Positions 33,867 to 46,408 are shown, counted from the stretch's first letter. The stretch: DNA of 64,000 bases from Akebia trifoliata (GCA_017979445.1 CM030714.1:17293892-17357891), one strand, 5' to 3'. The notes: generated by a model not told the origin, from the sequence alone. Numbers and translations are program-made.

Positions 33867-35304
33867 TCATATGGAATGATGGAGTTCAAAGAAAAAAATG
33901 TGGGGAAATGGATTTGGGAAGAAGGGTAAACGATTTAAGATGAGACCCCCTGATTGAGTGGAGATGCGAATGGGAATACTATTTTGATTCTGAGGAAGAA
34001 GAGTGTTAACCGAAATATCTGAGGGATTTGGTTTCAAATGTACCCTGACATTTTCTTCTATAGGTATGATCAACTGAGAAGGGTCAAAGGTGCCTTCTTC
34101 CTCTGAGATTGTATTTATTGTATTTGCAGGCTCTCCATCGTTCACATTGTGGACTGGGAGAAGGTTTTAGTTAATATTTTGTTGTGTCGGTTAGGATCGA
34201 CTAATCTATGATTAATCTCGATTTCAATCCATCTTCTATCTTGTCCACTATCTGTACCAAAGAAGGGAAATTAGCTGTGGTGTGCCTTATGAGGTGGGTA
34301 TAATAATTTTACCCAAAGGTAGAGATGAACGTAGTAATTATCTCAATTTCAGTCATAGGAGGCTTCACCAGAGAAGCTGACTCCCTCCATCATTGAGCGT
34401 ACTCTCTAATGGTCTCCTTGGGATTCCTTATCATTTTTGCTACACCTTGCCTATCCATGGAAACATCTATGTCAAACCTATAGTTTCCCCCGAAGGTGTT
34501 TTCCAAGTCTCTTTAGCTCCTAATCATATTAGGGTCCAATTGCATGAATCATCTTTGTTCTACCCCAGTTAAACTTCTCTAGAACATCTATACCAGGAAC
34601 TTGTCATTTCTCCTGCATTGAGACATAATACCACAATATAGCTTGAGATTTGTAAAAGGGCACCCAATGCCATTGTATTTTTCAAACTCTGGACATTTGA
34701 AGTTTGTTGGTGGTACAAAGTTTGGGTAAAAGCATAAGTTTTCGAAACCAAAGCTATACTGGGAATCACGTCCACCTAAATAGTTAAATTCTTCCATGAT
34801 CGTATCCATATAACTTGATAGCCTGTCTTCAACATAGTTTCTCTCTGGCACTTTTACCTAGTTGAATTCACTATCATGTGCTAACCTTGAGTTGGTGTGG
34901 AAGTGGGCATTGTGTGAAGACAAAATGAGGGATGTTTGCAGCTTGAGTGCTGGTATATTTTTCTAAGCCTGCATAGATGTGTGGTCAATAGTTAGTACCA
35001 TCGAGGGAGGCACTATTATTGGGTTAACGGTAGTTGGAGTCTGTTGACCTGAATGCCCTGAACTAGTGGCATGATCCTGGATGGCTTGTGTTATTCCTGG
35101 GGTCTGAATCAAAGCCAATAACCTGTTTTCAAATGTTGCCACTTGATTATTTAGCTTCTTGAAAGCCTCTTCACTAACAGGACGACTGTCCGTTTGAATA
35201 TTTGTAGCAAATGGATTATCTATGGGTTGAGATTTTTCCCTCTTTATTGTTTCTATGTTTAAGTTCTTGGATCTAATAAGGTAATGACTTTGAGCTGTAG
35301 TCAT
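33867..35304 (-). pseudogene. gag remnant of the LTR-C unit (Tat-like)
   Basis: Reads right to left. From 35304 an N-terminal part with Gln/Thr-rich sequence runs to 34963. The same frame resumes at 34851: NFKCPEFEKYNGIGCPF then TNLKLYCGIM, the conserved start of the gag core (E-FEKY-G--CP--HL--Y). Further on, about 34370-34480 reads RFDIDVSMDR, then IRNPKETIREYAQ-stop-WRE and KPPMTEIE, matching the core's SIREYAQRWR block. 33867-34145 (shifted frame) may be the C-terminal part. Known: gag builds the cytoplasmic particle that packages element RNA. Several stops and at least one frameshift make this copy dead. Confidence 0.7.
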
Positions 35305-35640
35305 TTTCCTATGAACCCTGATCCTTGGACGCCAATATTGGCCCCCTTAGAAAAATGAGCTTGTTTGAAATGTTGGTACCTTGGCAAAAAAACAAAAGAT
35401 TCAAATTTAGTGTAGTAGAAATGATAACTTTATCATTATTTACTTACCTTTATTATTATTAATGTAAAATCAAGTTCCCCTTGTGGTGAATCTGGACAAA
35501 ACTCTAAAGAGATGAGTGAATGAACAATGACTTTAATCCAACCCTTCATCTATGTTTTTTTTCTTTTTTGATGCCTAGTGGAATATATCAGAACTAACCT
35601 AGGAAAATCTAAGATGTTCTATTAAAGCTCTTTCAATGAT
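35305..35640 (-). other. Short untranslated stretch before gag, LTR-C unit
   Basis: AT-rich; CTTGTTTGAAATGTTGGTACC and an ACCTTTATTATTATTAATG stretch are seen. No gene. Confidence 0.35.
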
Positions 35641-36400
35641 AAAAAGAGTAAAAAAGAAGGAAATCAATCCTAAGGTGACCTTTAAGAGGACCAAAAGTCT
35701 TTGAGAGACCCAATCTACAAAGCGAAAGCACAATAAGTTGACCTTTAAGAGATCCAAAGGTCTTTAAGACACCCAATCTATGGAATGAAAATGCACTACT
35801 TTGACCTTTAAGAGGTCCAAAAGTCTTTCAGAGACCTGATTTACGAAGTAGAATGTAAGATTGTGAATTTGAGAGAGTTCTAGCTTAGAAATGAAGGCAG
35901 GTCTTTGTCTAGACTATCTAACATTAAAAGATCTAGATTTGTAAGAAGCAGAGAAAAGTCATTGCCCGAACCTTATAGAATTGAGTACTCAATCTAAAAT
36001 GATCTCTAAGGTTGAGAATTTGAGAGAATTTTGGAGCTATGGAATGAAGATAGGTCCCTGCCCTGACCGTCTAACATTAAAACTCGATCTAAGGTGACCT
36101 TCAAAAGGTCAAAAGATCTTTAAGAGATTTGATCTACCAAATAAAAATGATCTAAACTGGCCTTTAAGAGGTAGAATACCCTTGAGATATCTAAATCCAC
36201 GAGAGGTGGAGAAATATCCCTACCGGAACCTTCTAAAATTGAGTACATGATCTACAACGATCTCTAAAGTTGAGAATTTGAGAGAATCGTAGAGGTATGG
36301 AATGAAAACAGGTCCCCACCCAGACCTTCTAACATTAAAGCTCGATTTATGGTGACCTTTAAGAGGTCGAGGATCTTTAAGGAAACTAGATCTATGAAAT
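35641..36400 (-). repeat. Leader tandem repeats of the LTR-C unit
   Basis: Units of about 65-75 bp with GACCTTTAAGAGGTCCAAAA, TCTTTGAGAGACC and a TCTACGAA block. They are mixed with a longer unit of about 290 bp that adds TGAATTTGAGAGAATT, GGTCC-CCC-AGACC and CTAACATTAAA. Several G-G-T-C / G-A-C-C pairs make each unit self-complementary. Confidence 0.7.
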
Positions 36401-37049
36401 GAAAAGATGAGATGTCATGAATGTATGACAAATCAAATAAAGTTTCCTAGATGTAGGAGACAAGATTCTTTGTATTGGTACTATGCCCAAATCTTGAGAT
36501 TGGGCATCTCAAGTATATGAAACAAAGCCATCAAGACCTTAAATGAGGTTCATTGTATAGGGCCGCCCTTCCCTTAAACCTTGGAAGTGGGTATCTCGAG
36601 TGTATGAGATTTATACTCAAAGGTCTTATAAGAGTGTGGTTGACCCACAAGTGGGGGTCGAGCTCAAAAGTTCAAAAAACCTACAATAGAATAGGATTAC
36701 TTGTATACAAATTTTTTGACGAAAGTTGATCAGGGTGACTCACAGGTAGGGTTGAGATTGAAGGTTCTAACAGACCTGAAATAGGTATGGATTGATCGCA
36801 CTAGACTTCCTAAGAATTATAAGGAAAAAGGTTGGGTACGCATCCGATGGATTGGGGTGAAAAACTTTCCATCCCTAAGGTAACTTGCAACAAGTAACGT
36901 CATAGGATTCACGAATCTGGATTGACATGAAGGTAAGTAAACACTTCTAGACTTATAGACAGACCTAAGCATAAGAAGTAGATAATCTTAGGTCTAAAAC
37001 TAGGAAAACACCACACATTAAAGAATTCAATTGAACCGAGATATAAGAG
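36401..37049 (-). other. LTR-C leader, left of the nested element
   Basis: Noncoding; continues after the insertion at 48156. The junction sequence ATATAAGAG | AAGAGTTACTTCC corresponds to the unbroken GATGTGAGAGTCAATTCC near 22550. The last five bases (37045-37049, AAGAG) are the target duplication. Confidence 0.75.
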
Positions 37050-38733
37050 TGAAAGCGCCATCGATCCGCGGGGTGCGCGGATCCACTTTTGACCCTTGAG
37101 GTTTGGGAGTCGCTACCTAGTTATTACGGTCTAGGAATCGAATATTGATTCTAAAAGGCAAAAGAAACTAATCTAAGAAAAATAAGAAACTAAGTTCGGG
37201 GATCACGTTACGGAGTTGGAAGGTGTTAGGCACCAACCCCGCCCTGCAAACGCCGATATCTACTAATTCCCAAACGCAATGATTTTTTTCCCTCAGATCT
37301 GATAGAACAACTTCTTGTACAGTATTCCTCGCTTCGTTCTATCACTGGATATGATTTCTGATCTCCAAGTTGAAGTATCTCTTTCTTAGATCTGAATTCT
37401 TCAGATTTGTTTATGGGTTTTGGGGTATTTTTTAAGGGTTTCTAGGTATTTTTTAGGCTAAAATCGAAGAAGGGATGTTAGGTAAGGAGTTGGGACTCCA
37501 AAACTAAGGTTTATGGGAGGCTAGGGGGACTTTTAGACCTACTTCTCTTAGAATTTATGATTTGATACGAAAATAAGGTGTGAGGACCTCTATTTATAGA
37601 TTTTTTTAGGGGTTGATTTAGATAGAATTAGTGTTTGATTGTAATTCTTTTAGTTAGAGTTGTGTTTTAGTTAGACTTGTTTTAGGTAGAGTTGTGTTTT
37701 AATTAGAATTATTTTAGGTGGAGTTGTATTTTAGTTAGAACTCTATTAGATAGAGTTATTATTTAATTAGAACTCTATTATGATTTTGACTTTTGATCTT
37801 ATTTGATTGACTTTTAATATTTTGACTTTAGTCTTAATTGATTGATTTTTAATATCTTGACTTCAGTCTTGCTTAATTGACTTTAATTTTGACTTTAGTC
37901 TCACTTGATTGACTTTAATACCTTGACCTTAGTCTTGCTTGATTGACTTTAATTTTTTGAAGAACCCTCCTCTATCATATCTTTAATTCTTTGGACCCCC
38001 AAATGGAGGGGTCCTTAGAGAAATATCTCACGAACCCTTAACAATTTTTCATAAAAGCCCGATTGATCGATTTTTTTAGTTCAAACTTTTAAATTAATTT
38101 CATTATTGTTTTATTTTAATTATTTAATATTTTATTTATTAATTTTAAAATTTTTAATTACGAAAATTGTGAAATTACCGTTTTACCCCTAGAGAGGACT
38201 TTTCACGTTTTAAGTCAATTTTTAATGTTCTAGGATGTTTTAGAATCAATTTTTTGTAAGAAATTCAATGAAAATATTAGTTTGTGTCATTTATGAAATT
38301 TTTTGTGGGAAATGGTTGTGAACTTTATGAGGGGTATTTTCATAATTTTATCAAATTCTGTGAAAATTGCCGAAATGATTCATTTGATTTCGATTTGTTA
38401 TTTTATGTGTTTGAATAAATTTTTCTAATCGTAACATAGGCTCTAGGGTTGTTTTGATGTTAGGGGTATTTTGATAATTTGGCCAATTTTTAGTGATTTT
38501 TATCGTGAAACTTCTTTTTGTTCTGCAAAATGATGATTTCTATGTTTCTGAGGTCGTATTTTCTAATGTAGTGTGGTTTCTAAGGTTTTGTCAATTGGAG
38601 ATACCTCATCGAGATTTCTGAAACATATCTGGTAACAAAATAAAGCATTGGAATAAACATCCATCATTGGGAACCGTTGCAATCGGGTTGACGAGTTGAT
38701 TAATCAGGCGAATGCAAAAATGGGGTGTCTACA
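37050..38733 (-). repeat. 3' LTR of the complete LTR-A element
   Basis: TGAAAGCGCCATCG to GGGGTGTCTACA on the plus strand. Lacks about 75 bp near 37287, including the splice-donor-like site. TATA at 37591-37598. Its U5 primer-like site has one change (GGAGTCGCTA). Confidence 0.93.
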
Positions 38734-38985
38734 GATGCCCCTCTTTGGTAGAGGGTTGAAACAAACTAGATATTAAATTTATTACGGTAGATAGTGCGAT
38801 ATCCGAATGCCAAAGCTAGTGACAGTTCATTTTACAGCTTGATTTAGCAATTCGTCAGGGTGTTCGGATCCTTGAGGGTAAAACTCTCCCCGAACTAAAA
38901 GGTTGTCAGGTCCTCGAGCGTGTGCTCTCACTGATAGTGTTAGATCCTTGAATTTTAAAGAATTCTCCTTGACTAAAAAGTATAA
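38734..38985 (-). promoter_or_regulatory. Polypurine tract and conserved pre-LTR block
   Basis: On the minus strand CCAAAGAGGGGCATC (38734-38748) abuts the LTR. The block upstream of it matches 7780-8023 and 14410-14653. Confidence 0.8.
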
Positions 38986-39164
38986 ATGTGAATGTGTGTA
39001 TGTGTGAAACTGAGTAAAAACGTGTCAGGTCCTAGAGATCTTCTCTCACTGACAATAATGATTCAAAATTGAAATGTGCTTATGCAACAAAAGAAATTAT
39101 GGCAAGGTTGAACAATGAGGTAATTGGAGTCATAACAATATAGGAACTTCGTTAAATTCTATTT

Positions 39165-40090
39165 GAAATTCCTTTTTAGAGTTCGAAAAAGTTTGAGTCT
39201 CATTTATCGGACTCGAACCTATTGTAGCCACGCTTCTCGGGCTAAAGAACTTAAATAATCCTGTTAATTCAATATGATTCAAACAAAGCTGGAGTCTCAT
39301 TTCTCGGACTCTGACTAAGGTTTAGAGGAACTTAAACAATCCTATTAAAATTAGAGTCTCGTTTCTCGGACTCGAGCTAAAGTTTATAGGCACTTCAAAA
39401 CGTCTAGTCATTCTCTGATTCAAAAAGTTGGAGTCTCGTTTCTCAGACTCGAACTTAGGTTTATATGCACTTCAAAAAGCCAACTCATTCTATAATTCAA
39501 AAAGTTGGAGTTTCGTTTCTCGGACTCCTACTCATTATATGATTCAAAAAGTTGGAGTCTCGTTTCTCGGACTCGAACTTATATTTGTAGGCACTTCTAA
39601 AAGCCTACTCATTCTATGATTCAAAAAGTTGAGGTATCGTTTCTCGGACTCGAACTTAGGTTTGTAGACACTTAAAAAAACCTACTCATTATATGATTCA
39701 AAAAGTTGGAGTCTCATTTTTCGGACTCGAACTTAGGTTTGTAGGCACTTCAAAAAGCCCACTCATTCTATGATTCAAAAAGTTTGAGTCTCATTTCTCG
39801 GACTCGAACTTACTAAGCCACGTTTCTTGGGCTTAGATTTATAGGAACTTCAACAATCCTATTAATTCATTCTATGATTTAAAAAAAGTTGGAGTCTCGT
39901 TTCTCGGACTCGAACTCACTAAACCTCATTTCTCGGGCTTAAATTTATAGGAACTTCAATAATCCTATTAATTCATTCTATGACTCAAAAACGTTGGAGC
40001 CTCGATTCTCGGACTCGAACTCATTAAGTCACGTTTCTCGGACTTAGATTTATAGGAACTTCAACAATCCTATTAATTCATTCAAAATCG
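39165..40090 (-). repeat. Tandem repeat, 76-bp and about 105-bp units (3'UTR array II, third type)
   Basis: Unit on the plus strand: GATTCAAAAAGTTGGAGTCT, CGTTTCTCGGACTCGAACTT, then TTTGTAGGCACTTCAAAAAG. A longer variant inserts a second CACGTTTCTCGGGCTTA block and occurs in a run at 39790-40080. About twelve units. Unrelated to the arrays at the same place in copies 1 and 2. Confidence 0.88.
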
Positions 40091-40679
40091 AGCTCAAAGT
40101 TTGAAATATTGGGCCTTTATCATGCATTCTGATTCATAATTATCATTGGACTTCATCAGACTTATAAGTAAGATTTTTCTTTTTATCATCTGATTAAGAA
40201 TAAAACTTTGAAATTAAATGACTTTCAAAAATGCCCCTAGTTTCAAAGCTGGCTTTAATTGGAACTTGACTACGAGACTGATGGAATGGATTACATTTGA
40301 CAAATATGAACTATGATGTATGATAGATAGAATAATTGACATTCTCTTAAATTTAAGACTCTTAAGATTATCATATGTGCAATAAGGAATTGATCATTAT
40401 TTTTGAGAAATACTTGAGCTGGACTTAAAAAATCTTGATAAATATTAGAATAGAAGATCTTTCTTTTCAAAGTGATTGATGATTCTACATCTTCCATTAG
40501 CGAACACTTGAACAAGTAAACGTACTTTTGAAGATCCTACACTGTTCAAGATGACTTCTAATTTTTTGACTTCAACATTGTCTTCGTCGGATGTGAGCTC
40601 TTGGCTGAAAAATGAATATTGTGGCTTGAATGGTTCTGCATTTTCTAGTTTCTGCACAAGCTTAAATTTTTCTTCTTGC
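40091..40679 (-). other. 3'UTR, no gene
   Basis: AT-rich noncoding; the minus-strand frames at 40291-40515 and 40445-40657 have no counterpart in the sister copies. Confidence 0.35.
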
Positions 40680-40900
40680 TGAGACCTTTCCTCCCATTTG
40701 ATGATGCCCTAATTTTTGCCTAGATCGCCTCTTCAAGTTTTCAATCTAACGGGCTTTGTTTTTCTTTTTCTGATGATGCCTTGATTTTTTCCTAGGTTGT
40801 CTTTTCAGGTTTTCAACCTAGCAGACTTTCTTTTTTATTGTTATGCCCTAAATTTTGCCTAAGTCGCCTTTTCGGATTTTCGACTTAGCGGGCTTCTCTT
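40680..40900 (-). repeat. Tandem repeat, array I of the complete element
   Basis: Three units of about 72 bp with TTTTGCCTAGATCGCC ... TTTTCAATCTAACGGGC, the reverse complement of the repeat at 6100-6345 and 11770-12000. Confidence 0.7.
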
Positions 40901-41429
40901 TTTTTTTTTATGATCTTGAATAACCAACTCGACAACTTCTTGGTTCCCTGCACCTTAACCTAGTCAATTAGCATTCAGGAGGACTTAATAGGTGGGCTTA
41001 GGATATGGTTCAGAAAGAAAAGATATAATGCTCAATTTCCCAAAATGCTCCTAGTTTGATATTCTCTCTTTTCTGTCAATTATTTTGATTTTTTCTAAAT
41101 GCCCCTAGTTTGGTATTCTTTTCTTTTTATCAATTCTTTTGATTTTTTCTAATGCCCCTAGTTTGGCATTCTTTTCTTTTAAACCTTTCAATAGGGGATT
41201 TTCCTTTTGAATAACATTTTTTTTAAGAGAATAATTTTTTTGTATGACCGGGCTTGAAGTAACTTCTTAGGTTGCCTACGTACCCCAAATATTTTTTTTT
41301 TCTTTTGGGATCCGGTCAAAACGTAGTTCATACCAAGATTCCCTCCCAAGGTTGGTCGGTGTGATTTAAAAAGAAGAGGCTATTTTTTTTTTAAAGGTTG
41401 CGAGAGGCTAAAGAAAGTTTTTTTTTTTT
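40901..41429 (-). other. Post-pol region
   Basis: Three GCCCCTAGTTTGG(T/C)ATTC words at 41050-41175 form a short repeat. The post-pol motif GGTTGCCTACGTACCCC is at 41271-41287. Confidence 0.5.
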
Positions 41430-41560
41430 TGGTAAGACAAGGAAATGGTTCGACCAAAGGAGGCCTCCTTTGGTGAATGCTGCTTGACTTGGTCAAAGTT
41501 TCAGGAATTCGATATCTGGATTACTCTATTGAGTAAGGTATTCTTTTGAGAATGAATATT
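41430..41560 (-). pseudogene. Tail of integrase/pol, 3' scrap
   Basis: On the minus strand, decayed sequence for LTLTKS then a GGAGGCCTCCTTTGGTC block aligns with the last 20-30 codons of pol and the start of the post-pol region in copies 1 and 2 (AGGCCATCTTTGG there). Everything from protease to the integrase core is gone. Confidence 0.45.
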
Positions 41561-42205
41561 CTTCAATCTTCTTTTGTGAAATCGAGTATGATCGAGTTTT
41601 TTGACTATTCAATTCTTCTAAAACTTCGAAAAAATCTTTTATTTTCTTATGAATGAAAACTCTCCTCTTCTGAGTAAAAAACATGATAGATCCACTTGTG
41701 CATCTTAGCGTCTTTATCGATGCTTTCAACTATATCATTTTTGACCGATAATCTTTGACTTTGAAATCACTCTTGTCTTTATGTCTTGATCTATATTTTT
41801 ATGCTATCCATCCATATATCCTTATGAGACCATGCAAGAAATATTGTTGAATTTATCAAGTAAGTTTACTATTCTCTCATGTTCTCCTGAGGATAATGTA
41901 TCACCAATTTGCACCTCTTGAGTGTACTCTTTAATTTCAATATTTATCAAATTTGGTTAGGAGCTTTAAGTCATTTCTCATGTTAGATTTTATATTCACA
42001 TCATTATTGCACACATGATAATCAAAAGCTTATTTATTTTATTGGAATTGAAAAGAACATAGACTGACAAACCTTACTAAAACCCAAAAATAAAGATGAC
42101 TAACTGAATTCAAAGACTGACGTAACTGAAGCTAAAAAAACTAAGAAGACTTAAAAGACGATATCATTTTGAATGTAGGGATACAATTCTAGAGTCTATG
42201 CCACT
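41561..42205 (-). other. Region between gag and the pol scrap
   Basis: AT-rich, 645 bp. A 67-residue minus-strand frame at 41526-41729 is rich in Lys, Ser and Glu but shows no motif. It probably holds the deletion junction that removed pol. Confidence 0.35.
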
Positions 42206-43777
42206 TTAGTTATCTTCGATGGATGACTTGAGCTTGCCTGTTTTTACTATCTCTTCATATTCCAATTCAAGCCTGTCATATGCGGGACAACCCGTTGCTT
42301 CAATGATTTCTCTGTTCTTCAGTTCTGTCACTGCCTTAGGATAGTTGAGCTCATTTTGGCATGAAACGAATGCACTGTTAAGACCCATTGGGTGAATGAA
42401 GGAAACTGGGTCAATTGATTCGGATTTAGATATGGATATTAAGTTCAGAGTAGGAGGGGGCTGATTTTGAAAAGTAGGCAAAGGGTTAGTCTTAACATTG
42501 GGAGTAGTAGGAGTGGGTATGGTGACTTTTCCTTACTCAATAAGGTCTTGGATAGCATGTCGGAGAGTAATACACCTGTTAAAAACATGACCAGGCATCT
42601 GATGGAATTCACAGAATTACCCATTATCCATGTTTGGGGGAAGAAGATTAGGCAAAGGCTTAGGTTGTAAAGGCATCAGCAATTCTCTTTTCATCAATTT
42701 TTGATAAGCAACACTAAGAGACATTCCAAGATTGGCAAACTGTCTCCTAGGCTTAGTTTGTGAAGGCTGAGTAGCTTGAGGAGATAGTACGAAGGAGGTG
42801 TTGGCCACTTGTAAGGAATTGACATTAGGTTTGAAATGTTTGGATTTTGACTCAGACAAATTACCAAAAAGTCCCGAAGAATAGGCATCCCCAACTTGAT
42901 TTCCAACCTCAAGGAGGGATTGAAAAGTAGGAAGGTACTGAGGCATCAAGTACTAGGCATAATTTGGAGTGAGATTCTTGAGGATAATCTTGACTTGTTC
43001 CTTCTCTTGAGGTCAATCCCACAATTGAGCTGCTTTAGCTCTCCATCGAGCAATGAACTCAGTGAAAGTTTTCCCGAATTTCTGTTTAGTAGTTTCTACA
43101 TCTCTTCTTGTGAGTTCAATATCCGTATTGAATGAATATCGACCAATAAACTCTTTCATCAATTCATGCCATGTTCTTACCCGAGACGAGTCCAGTGACA
43201 TTAACCAGCGTAGGGTAGGACCTGTAAAGGTTCTTTGAAAAAGTTGAGCCATCTGTTCTTCACTTAGACTCTGAGATTGCATTATGCCGACATAGACTTT
43301 TAAGTGAGTCCTAGGGCATCCAATACCGTCAAACTTCTCCATATCTGGCATTGTGAACTTCTCTGGCAGACGGACCGTGGGAAACAAGGACATTGCCCCT
43401 AATCCAAGAGTAAGATCATCGGGATCTTTAATATTCTTCAAAGCAGTTTCAACCTGAGTTATTCGATGAGCTAGGACAGGGTCGACGTGTAACTGATCAT
43501 CTTCTTGATTTTCAATGAGGTCAAACACATCCTGAGGTTCTATAGCTTTATCTTTTCCCTTTTTAATTTTCAGGGATTTGATTTGTGCTTGGACAGAAGT
43601 AATAATCTGGGCTTGAAAAGATTCTAAAATTTGACGAAGCGCAGCTTCATCCATGATACTCGTTTCTTCTTGTGGTAAAAACTGACTACTTGGCAATGGT
43701 AGTCTAGAAAGACGACTTTTTTCACGGACCCAAAGTGGTACAGATGGAGGTTTAGAACGTTTAGGACCAATTATCAC
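42206..43777 (-). pseudogene. gag: gag of the complete LTR-A element, one frame with four stops
   Basis: A single frame of 524 codons from ATG at 43777 to the TAA at 42206, without frameshift. Stops interrupt it at 43013-43015 (TGA), 42953-42955 (TAG), 42617-42619 (TAA) and 42533-42535 (TAA); each could come from a single C-to-T change. Order: basic N-terminus; MDEAALRQILESFQAQI (helical) at residues 42-58; PEKFTMPDMEKFDGIGCP then RTHLKVYVGIM, the start of the retrotransposon gag core; WHELMKEFIGRYSFN and FTEFIARWRAKAAQL, its middle; then, past the second stop, a Pro/Gln-rich part. FCEFHQMPGH followed by VFNRC is a C-x2-H-x4-H-x4-C knuckle variant as in Tat-type gag. The last part (42206-42481) is probably the linker to protease. 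Gag forms the particle that packages RNA. Confidence 0.85.
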
Positions 43778-44728
43778 CTGATTGGAAGTAAACCAAGGTT
43801 AACCATTGACTCTAAAGGTTTGACTCTTAACTACATGATTAAAGTTTCGATATAGAATAGCCTAAGTCCGGTAGAAAATATTGAATCCAAATGCACTATA
43901 AGTCTATAGTGACCAAGAAAAATGAGAAAGGTTAGAGCGGGTCTACCCCTGATTGGGATTGAACCTTTGATCAGACAAATTAATTTGATTCTAAGATCGA
44001 ATCTTTCTATACAAAGTGGTCTGGATCTTTAAAAGTGAAACCAATTAGTTCAACTGATTTGGTATTGATCAGTTTGATCCATTTGTCAATTGGGTTAACT
44101 GGTTTAAGTGGTTCAAATTAATCGGTACATTTCACCTATTGGATCGGACCGATATTGCGGGTTTTATTTGATTATTCTAGATCGGTCCGCCCACTTAACT
44201 GTTAGTTGGATTGAATAAAGCAATTCAGGAACACCCATAGTTAGTTCAGGTCGTGACCTATAGGAAGGCTTCTAGACTCTAGGTTTACTACGTGTAATGC
44301 AATTTATCTGGCCACCCTTGCCCAAATACACCTATATACCTCTCGATACGTGGTGACTTGGTTTGATATACCGTATAGGTGATAATCTAAAACTTCAATT
44401 CACTTCTTTGAACTCAAAAACAGCCAGTTTGATCTCCAGTTGAGAGGTAGCGCACAATGTTGAGCAAGGGCCCACTTAAATACCTCTCGTCTAGAATAGA
44501 CGTAGTCTATCCCCCTCGTATAGTAGGGTACAGCGGAGCAAGATCTTGCTTAGGTACCAGTTTTGACCAAGAAGTGCAATTGATATACTTAGATTATCTT
44601 TTACATACCTATGGGTACAAGTCAAGAGTTGTAGCTTTCGTAAATGGTTTGGCATCCCACGAGAGGACCGACCACGTACTAGTACTACGTTGGCAATCGG
44701 GACATGTGACTGTGTGGCTCACAATAGG
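43778..44728 (-). other. Leader between the small ORF and gag
   Basis: Noncoding. 44280-44700 matches 2784-3225 in reverse. Short GGTTTGAT/GATCGGTC words recur at 44030-44220. The plus-strand frame at 44457-44786 is antisense to the leader and unsupported. Confidence 0.5.
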
Positions 44729-44989
44729 TCAAAGGCTCAGGTCGCTCCAACCTGGGTGCATCAATATATCTCTCAGAATCACCTGATCAGACGGTACTGA
44801 TGCCCCAGTTTGATATACCCTAACGTACGTGACTGGAGTTGTCATTTTCATGAATGACGTCGCATCTCCAAAGAGACCGGGCCACGCACTAGTGCCACGT
44901 TGGCTATATAGGACGTGTAAGTGTGCAAAACAGTAAACGTACATGTGGTGTGTGCAAAGCAGGGTGGGGTGTGCCCGGGGCTTTTTCAA
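44729..44989 (-). CDS. Small leader ORF, 86 codons, function unknown
   Basis: Counterpart of 697-957, open over the same length and in the sense direction of its element, about 950 bp before gag. 74 of 86 residues agree. The last codons overlap the start of the duplicated leader block. No signal peptide, domain or known motif. Kept here because the same ends are open in both copies; it could still be chance in a G+C-richer stretch. Confidence 0.25.
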   Translation of the reverse strand: MKKPRAHPTLLCTHHMYVYCFAHLHVLYSQRGTSAWPGLFGDATSFMKMTTPVTYVRVYQTGASVPSDQVILRDILMHPGWSDLSL

Positions 44990-45428
44990 ACAAGTGGGCC
45001 CATAAGCCAGATCAAACCATTAAAATATGGATATTAGAAAATGTGATCATACAACATAAATATCCAAAGCATTAAAATCAAGATTAAATCATGCACATCA
45101 AAATATATATGAATCAAAATCATGGCAAATCAATTAATGATCATGGCATTTTTATAATTTTTAAGGTCCAATCAATGATCACTTTTGGGTGATCCAAAAT
45201 AAATCGAGATTCCAATAGATGTTACATTGATGATAGAATGATAATTGTTGAGATGAGGAGCGATGAACCCTTTTTTTTTTTTTAAATTATAAAAACAAAC
45301 TAGAAAAACAATCCAAAAGAAAATCAAAGAGAAAGATCCTAGTACCAAATGAGCTTGTTTTCAGGAGCATTAACTGTGTTAACACTAGATAAATTTGGAT
45401 TTTCTGTGAATTAGAAAAATACAATATG

Positions 45429-46185
45429 AACTTGCATCGATGATATCTAAAGCTCCCGATAACGAAATCGAGTGAATTCAGATTCTAAATTCATCTACTC
45501 GATGGGATCTACATTTTATTAATAGGTGCCCAGACATAATTCTGAATAGAATATTCTATAAAAACGTTTTAACATTGCTGTCTCAATCTTCATTCAGCAG
45601 AAATTCTAGATTTACATATTAAACTTGCATCGATAATATCCAAGGCTCCTGATAACGAAATCGAGCGAATTTAGATTCTAAATTAATCTACTCGATGAAA
45701 TCTACATTTTATTAAGAGGTTCTCAGACTTAATTCTTACTAGAATATTCTGTAAAAATATTTTAACATTATTGTTCGAATCTTCATTCAGCAGAAATTCC
45801 AGATTTACAGATTGAACTTGCATCGATGATATCTAAGGCTCTCGATAACGAAATTGAGTGAATTCAAGTTCTAAATTAATATACTCGATAAGATCTACGT
45901 TTTATTAATAGGTGCCCAGACATAATTCTTATTAGAACATTCTATAAAAACCTTTTAATGTTGCTATCCCAATCTTCATTCAACAATAATTCCAGATTTA
46001 TAAATTAAACTTGCATCGATGATATCATAGGCTCCCGATAGCGAAATCGAGTGAATTTAGGTTATAAATTAATCTACTCGATGGGATCTACATTTTATTA
46101 ACAGGTGCCTAGACTTAATTCTCACTAAAATATTCTGTAAAAACATTTAACATTGCTGTCCCAACCTTCATCATTCCATCATTTT
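45429..46185 (-). repeat. 193-bp leader tandem repeat, four copies
   Basis: Starts of AACTTGCATCGATGATATC at about 45429, 45621, 45815 and 46008, so the period is 193-194 bp. Each unit also holds GATAACGAAATCGAGTGAAT, CTACTCGATGGGATCTACAT and a TTTTAACATTGCTGTCCCAA block. Present in reverse at 1-290. Confidence 0.92.
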
Positions 46186-46389
46186 CATATGTCAATTTGA
46201 ATCTCTCATTATTTAGAGGTCATAAAAAAGTGACCCTTAATTGGACAAAAATACAATACAAAAAATCATCCACAATCTAACCACAAAAATAAATAAATAA
46301 ATAAAAGAAGTCCAACTAAATAAATAAAAAACTAGGTCATCCTGGCAATGCTCTCATATTTGGGGTTTTTCAAGTCTGATCCTCAATAG

Positions 46390-46407
46390 TCCCCAGTGGA
46401 GTCGTCA
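46390..46407 (-). promoter_or_regulatory. Primer binding site, tRNA-Arg type
   Basis: On the minus strand TGACGACTCCACTGGGGA begins one base after the LTR end. It is complementary to a tRNA 3' end of the type CAGTGGAGTCG(C)CA, one mismatch from what is expected for plant tRNA-Arg. Ogre elements are known to use tRNA-Arg. Confidence 0.75.
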
Positions 46408-46408
46408 C

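Noticed and set aside
44457..44786. 109-residue plus-strand frame
   Set aside because: Antisense to the LTR-A leader; the matching region at 2784-3100 is not open in that frame.
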